A DNA stretch of 10,475 nt. It comes from Clostridia bacterium. Its GTDB lineage: Bacteria > Bacillota > Clostridia > Oscillospirales > CAG-272. A model generated the notes under the pieces. It worked only from the letters and a program-made list of their open reading frames with translations, was not told the DNA's origin and did not search any database. The stretch lies in contig JAGAFM010000042.1 of NCBI GenBank assembly GCA_017612655.1, positions 1-10,475 of the forward strand, given 5' to 3'. Shown here in pieces: positions 6,914 to 10,475 of this stretch; the stretch's first letter is position 1, and the number at the start of each line of letters is the position of its first letter. The position numbers and the translations under genes were made by a program.

Positions 6914-6919
6914 TCTGTA

Positions 6920-6948
6920 TTGCATTCTGGTTTAAAGTGTGCTATAAT
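6920..6948 (+). promoter_or_regulatory. putP promoter with extended -10
   Basis: The -35 TTGCAT (6920-6925) and the -10 TATAAT (6943-6948) are 17 bases apart. TGC directly before the -10 makes an extended -10 element (TG at 6940-6941). Transcription should start near 6955, giving a leader of about 27 bases. This rules out a start at 6937, which lies inside the promoter, and argues against ATG 6961. Confidence 0.85.
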
Positions 6949-6981
6949 CCCACTATTCTGATGAAAGGAACCTTTTTAGCC

Positions 6982-8493
6982 ATGAATACGGAACTGATCG
7001 TCTTTATCCTGTACTTCGCCTTCATGCTCGGAATCGGGATTTACTTCTTCATCCGCGGAAGAAACCGCGCAAGCGAGAAGGAGTACTTCCTGGGCGGAAG
7101 ACAGATGGGGCCGTGGGTCACCGCGATGAGCGCCCAGGCGTCCGATATGAGCGCCTGGCTTCTCATGGGTCTCCCGGGATCGATGCTTGCGTTCGGACTC
7201 GGACAGGCGTGGATCGGAATCGGACTTGCCATCGGGACCGCCGCGAACTGGATTCTGGTGGCCAAGAGACTTCGCAAGTTCTCCCAGGCTGCCAATGATT
7301 CCATTACGCTTCCTCAATATCTGTCGAACCGTTTCGCTTCCTCCAACAAGATCCTTCAGATCGTCTGCGCCATCGTTTTCCTGGTCTGCTTCACGGTTTA
7401 CGTGGCTTCCAGCTTTGTCGCGGGCGCATCGGTTTTCACGTCGATCTTCCCGGATATCAACCCTTCGATCGCGATGCTGATCTTTGCCGCGATCCTGATC
7501 CTCTACACCTTCTTGGGCGGATTCCGCGCGGTCAGCTGGACGGACTTCTTCCAGGGCACGCTGATCTTCGTCGCGATTCTCGCGATTCCGATCTGCATCG
7601 CCTTCACGCAGAACCTCGATCCTGCCAAACTGACGGAACTGTATTCCTACACGGATACGGACGGAACCGTAGTCAACTGCTCCTTTACGGGAAATGTGTT
7701 TGCCGCAACGCCTCTTGAGATCATCAACGGCCTCGCGTGGGGACTCGGCTACTTCGGCATGCCCCACATTCTGGTCCGGTTCATGGGAATCAAGAAGGCT
7801 TCCATGGTGAAGACATCCGCGATCGTCGCGATCGTCTGGGTCGTGATTTCTCTCGCCGGCGTCATGGTTCTCGCTTATCTCGGCAGAATGATGGTCGCGG
7901 AGACGCTCCTTCCCGACGGAAGCCAGAAGATGGTCTTCATCGAACTTGCCAGAAAGCTGTTTCCGCCCGTCATCGCCGGCGTTCTGCTCTCCGCGGTCAT
8001 CGCCGCCTCCATGTCGACCGCGGACAGTCAGCTGCTCGTTGCCTCCTCTTCCTTCACCTCTGACATCTACCGTCCGATCATCCGGAAAAAGGCCGGCGAG
8101 AAGGAAGCACTCTGGGTGGGCCGCGTTCTGGTTCTGATTATCGCCGTCGTCGCCTACTTTATCGCCAGCTCCAAGGGATCCGGCGCGCAGGCGATCATGA
8201 ACATGGTGGAAAACGCCTGGGCAGGCTTCGGCTCAGCGTTCGGACCTACGATTATTCTGTCCCTGTTCTGGAGAAGATTTACCTACAAGGGCGCAGTAGC
8301 GGGCGTCATCACCGGCGCGCTGGTCGATGTCATCTGGCTGGTCTGCTTCTCCGCCACCGGACTCTACGAAATCATTCCCGGATTTGTGCTCGGAATGATT
8401 GCCGCGGTTGTCGTCACGCTTCTGGACAAGCAGCCTTCCAAAGAGGTGACCGACATTTACGACCGCGCCGTCTCCGCCGAATTCGAGGAATGA
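6982..8493 (+). CDS. putP: Sodium/proline symporter PutP
   Basis: This 503-residue membrane protein of the sodium:solute symporter family closely follows Escherichia coli PutP in length (502) and motifs. It brings L-proline into the cell together with Na+. Visible landmarks are Arg40 (LGGRQMGP), the sodium-binding segment SAQASDMSAWLLMGLPG at 50-66 with Asp55, SWTDFFQ at 185-191, GLGYFGMPHILVRFM at 254-268, the AASMSTADSQLL segment at 341-352 whose Ser345-Thr346 match the Na+-coordinating residues, and NAWAGFGSAFGP at 411-422. The hydrophobic profile fits the 13-helix LeuT-type fold. A polar loop at about 218-242 is a little longer than in E. coli. ATG 6982 is chosen because AAAGGA at 6964-6969 sits upstream at about 12 bases and the leader fits the promoter; ATG 6961 would add seven residues. 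No putA or proline catabolic gene is adjacent, so uptake for biosynthesis, osmoprotection or Stickland metabolism are all possible. Confidence 0.95.
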   Translation: MNTELIVFILYFAFMLGIGIYFFIRGRNRASEKEYFLGGRQMGPWVTAMSAQASDMSAWLLMGLPGSMLAFGLGQAWIGIGLAIGTAANWILVAKRLRKFSQAANDSITLPQYLSNRFASSNKILQIVCAIVFLVCFTVYVASSFVAGASVFTSIFPDINPSIAMLIFAAILILYTFLGGFRAVSWTDFFQGTLIFVAILAIPICIAFTQNLDPAKLTELYSYTDTDGTVVNCSFTGNVFAATPLEIINGLAWGLGYFGMPHILVRFMGIKKASMVKTSAIVAIVWVVISLAGVMVLAYLGRMMVAETLLPDGSQKMVFIELARKLFPPVIAGVLLSAVIAASMSTADSQLLVASSSFTSDIYRPIIRKKAGEKEALWVGRVLVLIIAVVAYFIASSKGSGAQAIMNMVENAWAGFGSAFGPTIILSLFWRRFTYKGAVAGVITGALVDVIWLVCFSATGLYEIIPGFVLGMIAAVVVTLLDKQPSKEVTDIYDRAVSAEFEE

Positions 8494-8515
8494 AAGAAAA
8501 TCCTCCTGCTTTTCG

Positions 8516-8546
8516 AAACTGCCGTCTTCGGACGGCGGTTTTTTTT
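8516..8546 (+). terminator. Intrinsic terminator after putP
   Basis: An 11-base stem (8516-8526 with 8531-8541, including one G-U pair) is closed by a stable TTCG tetraloop, with GCCGTC/GACGGC at its core. A run of eight T residues (8539-8546) follows. It lies 22 bases after the putP stop and insulates putP from secA. Confidence 0.95.
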
Positions 8547-8576
8547 CGTTTTTTCATTTTTATTTACAATATTCGT

Positions 8577-8605
8577 TTGCTTTTTCGCACTGTTACGTGT
8601 ATAAT
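8577..8605 (+). promoter_or_regulatory. secA promoter (sigma-A type)
   Basis: The -10 TATAAT (8600-8605) is perfect; the -35 TTGCTT (8577-8582) is partial; the spacer is 17 bases. The surrounding stretch from the terminator onward is T- and A-rich, which would favour opening and curvature. Transcription should start near 8612, leaving a leader of about 53 bases. Confidence 0.8.
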
Positions 8606-8635
8606 AAAGTATTAATGAAATCTATTTCAAAGATT

Positions 8636-8668
8636 ATGATTCACTCGAAAGGGAACCGGTTTTCATGA
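8636..8668 (+). CDS. Possible 10-codon upstream ORF overlapping the secA start
   Basis: ATG 8636 opens a frame coding MIHSKGNRFS and stopping at TGA 8666-8668. Its stop overlaps the secA ATG (8665-8667) as ATGA. It lies inside the predicted secA leader. Only a weak CAAAG precedes it, so its translation is uncertain. Such an overlap could couple secA translation to ribosomes finishing this short frame. It is too short to hold a SecM-type arrest domain outside the ribosome tunnel. A chance frame is a real alternative. Confidence 0.25.
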   Translation: MIHSKGNRFS

Positions 8669-10475
8669 AACTGATAGATCGTATTTTCGGAACCTACAGC
8701 GAGCGCCAGGTCAGAAAGCTGATGCCGACCGTCGCACGCATTGAAGCGCTTGCGGACCGCTACAAGGCGATGTCCGACGAAGAGCTGAAGGCCCAGACGC
8801 AGAAGCTGAAAAACAGACTTGCGGACGGCGAGACGCTGGACGACATTCTTCCGGACGCCTTTGCTCTGGTGCGGGAGGCGGACGACCGCGTCATCGGGAA
8901 GCGGCCCTTCCGCGTCCAGCTGATCGGCGGTATCGTCATTCATCAGGGCCGGATCGCCGAGATGCGGACCGGTGAAGGAAAAACGCTGGTTGCTACGATG
9001 CCGGCCTACCTGAACGCGCTGACCGGCCGCGGCGTTCACATCGTAACGGTCAACGATTATCTGGCCAAGGTCGGTTCCGACGAAATGGGCCGTGTCTATG
9101 CCTTCCTCGGCATGACGACCGGTCTTGTCGTTCACGGAATGACGCGCCAGCAGAAGATCGAAGCATACAATGCCGATATCACCTACGGAACCAATAACGA
9201 GTTCGGGTTCGACTACCTGCGGGACAACATGGTCGTCTACAAGAAGGACATGGTTCAGCGGGGTCATGTGTTCGGAATCGTCGACGAGGTGGACTCGATC
9301 CTGATCGACGAGGCGAGAACTCCTCTGATCATTTCCGGGCAGGGGGAAAAATCCACCATGCTCTATGATCTGGCCGACCGTTTCGTCCGCGGACTCTCCG
9401 TTTACAAAGTCAAGGAGATGGACCAGAAGGACGACATGGAGGAGATTCAGGAAGACTATCTGGTTGACGAGAAGGCAAAAAACGCCGTCCTCACCGCAAA
9501 AGGGGTTCAGAAGGCCGAGAAATACTTCCATCTGGACAATCTGGCTGATCCGCAGAACTCGGAGATTTCGCACAACATCAATCAGGCGCTCCACGCGCAC
9601 GGCTGCATGCAGCGGGACGTCGACTACATCGTGAAGGACGGTCAGGTCGTCATCGTCGACGCTTTCACCGGAAGACTCATGCCGGGAAGACGCTATTCCG
9701 ACGGATTGCACCAGGCGATCGAGGCGAAGGAACACGTCAAGATCGAACATGAATCGAAAACGCTGGCTACCATCACGTTCCAGAACTACTTCCGCCTTTA
9801 TCAGAAACTTTCCGGCATGACCGGTACCGCTCTGACGGAGGAAGAGGAGTTCCGGGAAATCTACAATCTCGACGTAGTAGCCATCCCGACCAACATGCCG
9901 ATGATCCGGATCGATCATCCGGACGCCGTCTACAAGAACGAAGCCGGGAAGCTGCGGGCAATCATCCGGCAGATCAAGGAATGCCACGACAAGCAGCAGC
10001 CTGTTCTGGTCGGTACGGTATCCGTCGAGAAATCGGAACATCTGTCCAAACTGCTGAAGCGGGAAGGAATTCCGCATGAAGTCCTGAACGCGAAGTTCCA
10101 TGAAAAGGAAGCCGAAATCGTCGCACAGGCCGGAAAACTCGGCGCGGTTACCATTTCCACCAACATGGCAGGCCGTGGAACCGACATCATGCTGGGCGGA
10201 AACCCGGAATTCATGGCGAAGCTGGAAATGCGGGAGATGGGATATCCCGAAGACGTGATTGTGGACGCGACGGGTACCGCCGTCTCGGTCAGTGCGGAGG
10301 CAATGGCTGCCCGCTCCGTCTTCCATGAGCTGTATCAGAAGCACCGGGAGGAGATCGCTCCCGAAGCCAAGAAGATCTGTCAACTCGGCGGTCTGTTCAT
10401 TGTCGGCACCGAGCGTCACGAATCCCGACGGATCGACAATCAGCTCCGCGGACGTTCCGGACGTCAGGGAGACCC
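8665..10475 (+). CDS. secA: Preprotein translocase ATPase SecA (partial; C-terminus beyond right edge)
   Basis: The first 603 codons of SecA are present; the frame is open at the right edge. SecA is the ATPase motor that drives secretory proteins through SecYEG at the membrane. The N-terminus MKLIDRIFGTYSERQ is typical for Bacillota. Walker A MRTGEGKT lies at 100-107 (Lys106), the VTVNDYLA motif at 127-134, and the DEAD-type Walker B VDEVDS at 206-211. The preprotein cross-linking domain occupies roughly 225-370. The second nucleotide-binding domain carries SGMTGTA at 383-389, NAKFHEKEAEIVAQAG at 475-490, STNMAGRGTDI at 498-508 and the arginine-finger region GTERHESRRIDNQLRGRSGR at 581-600. 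The helical scaffold, wing and C-terminal linker lie off the window. ATG 8665 is preceded by AAAGGGA at 8648-8654, a moderate site. No internal break is seen. The motifs fit the housekeeping SecA rather than an accessory SecA2, though the missing C-terminus leaves this open. Confidence 0.97.
   Translation, partial: MKLIDRIFGTYSERQVRKLMPTVARIEALADRYKAMSDEELKAQTQKLKNRLADGETLDDILPDAFALVREADDRVIGKRPFRVQLIGGIVIHQGRIAEMRTGEGKTLVATMPAYLNALTGRGVHIVTVNDYLAKVGSDEMGRVYAFLGMTTGLVVHGMTRQQKIEAYNADITYGTNNEFGFDYLRDNMVVYKKDMVQRGHVFGIVDEVDSILIDEARTPLIISGQGEKSTMLYDLADRFVRGLSVYKVKEMDQKDDMEEIQEDYLVDEKAKNAVLTAKGVQKAEKYFHLDNLADPQNSEISHNINQALHAHGCMQRDVDYIVKDGQVVIVDAFTGRLMPGRRYSDGLHQAIEAKEHVKIEHESKTLATITFQNYFRLYQKLSGMTGTALTEEEEFREIYNLDVVAIPTNMPMIRIDHPDAVYKNEAGKLRAIIRQIKECHDKQQPVLVGTVSVEKSEHLSKLLKREGIPHEVLNAKFHEKEAEIVAQAGKLGAVTISTNMAGRGTDIMLGGNPEFMAKLEMREMGYPEDVIVDATGTAVSVSAEAMAARSVFHELYQKHREEIAPEAKKICQLGGLFIVGTERHESRRIDNQLRGRSGRQGD

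Noticed and set aside
8641..10419. 592-codon minus-strand open frame opposite secA
   Set aside because: Its length is striking, but it is fully antisense to secA, whose motifs are unmistakable. Long antisense frames arise readily from the codon bias here. No promoter or ribosome binding site was seen for it.

Overview
The window looks like a chromosomal segment of a Bacillota bacterium, probably a Clostridia- or Erysipelotrichia-type anaerobe with moderately high GC. The reasons are a Firmicutes-style SecA, a heterodimeric drug-type ABC exporter pair, a glycyl radical enzyme (an oxygen-sensitive family), AGGAGG-like ribosome binding sites, and clear sigma-A promoters with TATAAT-type -10 boxes and 17-base spacers. 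The family-level assignment is an inference. I see no tRNA, rRNA, insertion sequence, CRISPR array or phage gene.

Layout. (1) Positions 1-1885, minus strand: a glycyl radical enzyme of the pyruvate formate-lyase superfamily. Its C-terminus, including the glycyl radical loop, lies beyond the left edge. (2) Positions 1886-2168: a compact divergent regulatory region with one good promoter facing each way, an inverted repeat across the rightward promoter, and a short possible leader ORF whose stop overlaps the next gene's start. (3) Positions 2169-5808, plus strand: two overlapping ABC exporter half-transporter genes. Their sequence asymmetry (Asp in place of the Walker B Glu in the first, a variant signature motif in the second) marks them as one heterodimer with one degenerate ATP site. 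(4) Positions 5875-6831: a D-2-hydroxyacid dehydrogenase, 66 bases downstream on the same strand with no terminator visible between, so probably on the exporter transcript. (5) Positions 6982-8493: a sodium/proline symporter (putP) with its own extended -10 promoter and a strong intrinsic terminator with a UUCG loop. (6) Position 8665 to the right edge: the first 603 codons of secA, with its own promoter and a 10-codon upstream ORF that overlaps the secA start as ATGA.

How they fit together. The exporter pair is a functional unit, with the dehydrogenase possibly in the same operon. The glycyl radical enzyme is divergently transcribed and shares the control region. putP and secA are independent transcription units: proline uptake and the general secretion motor. 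Most of the window is ordinary core or near-core metabolism. The points most worth a second look are the divergent control region with its BmrB-like leader arrangement, the GCWE active-site variant in the glycyl radical enzyme, the extra N-terminal membrane helix on the second exporter subunit, and the secA upstream ORF.
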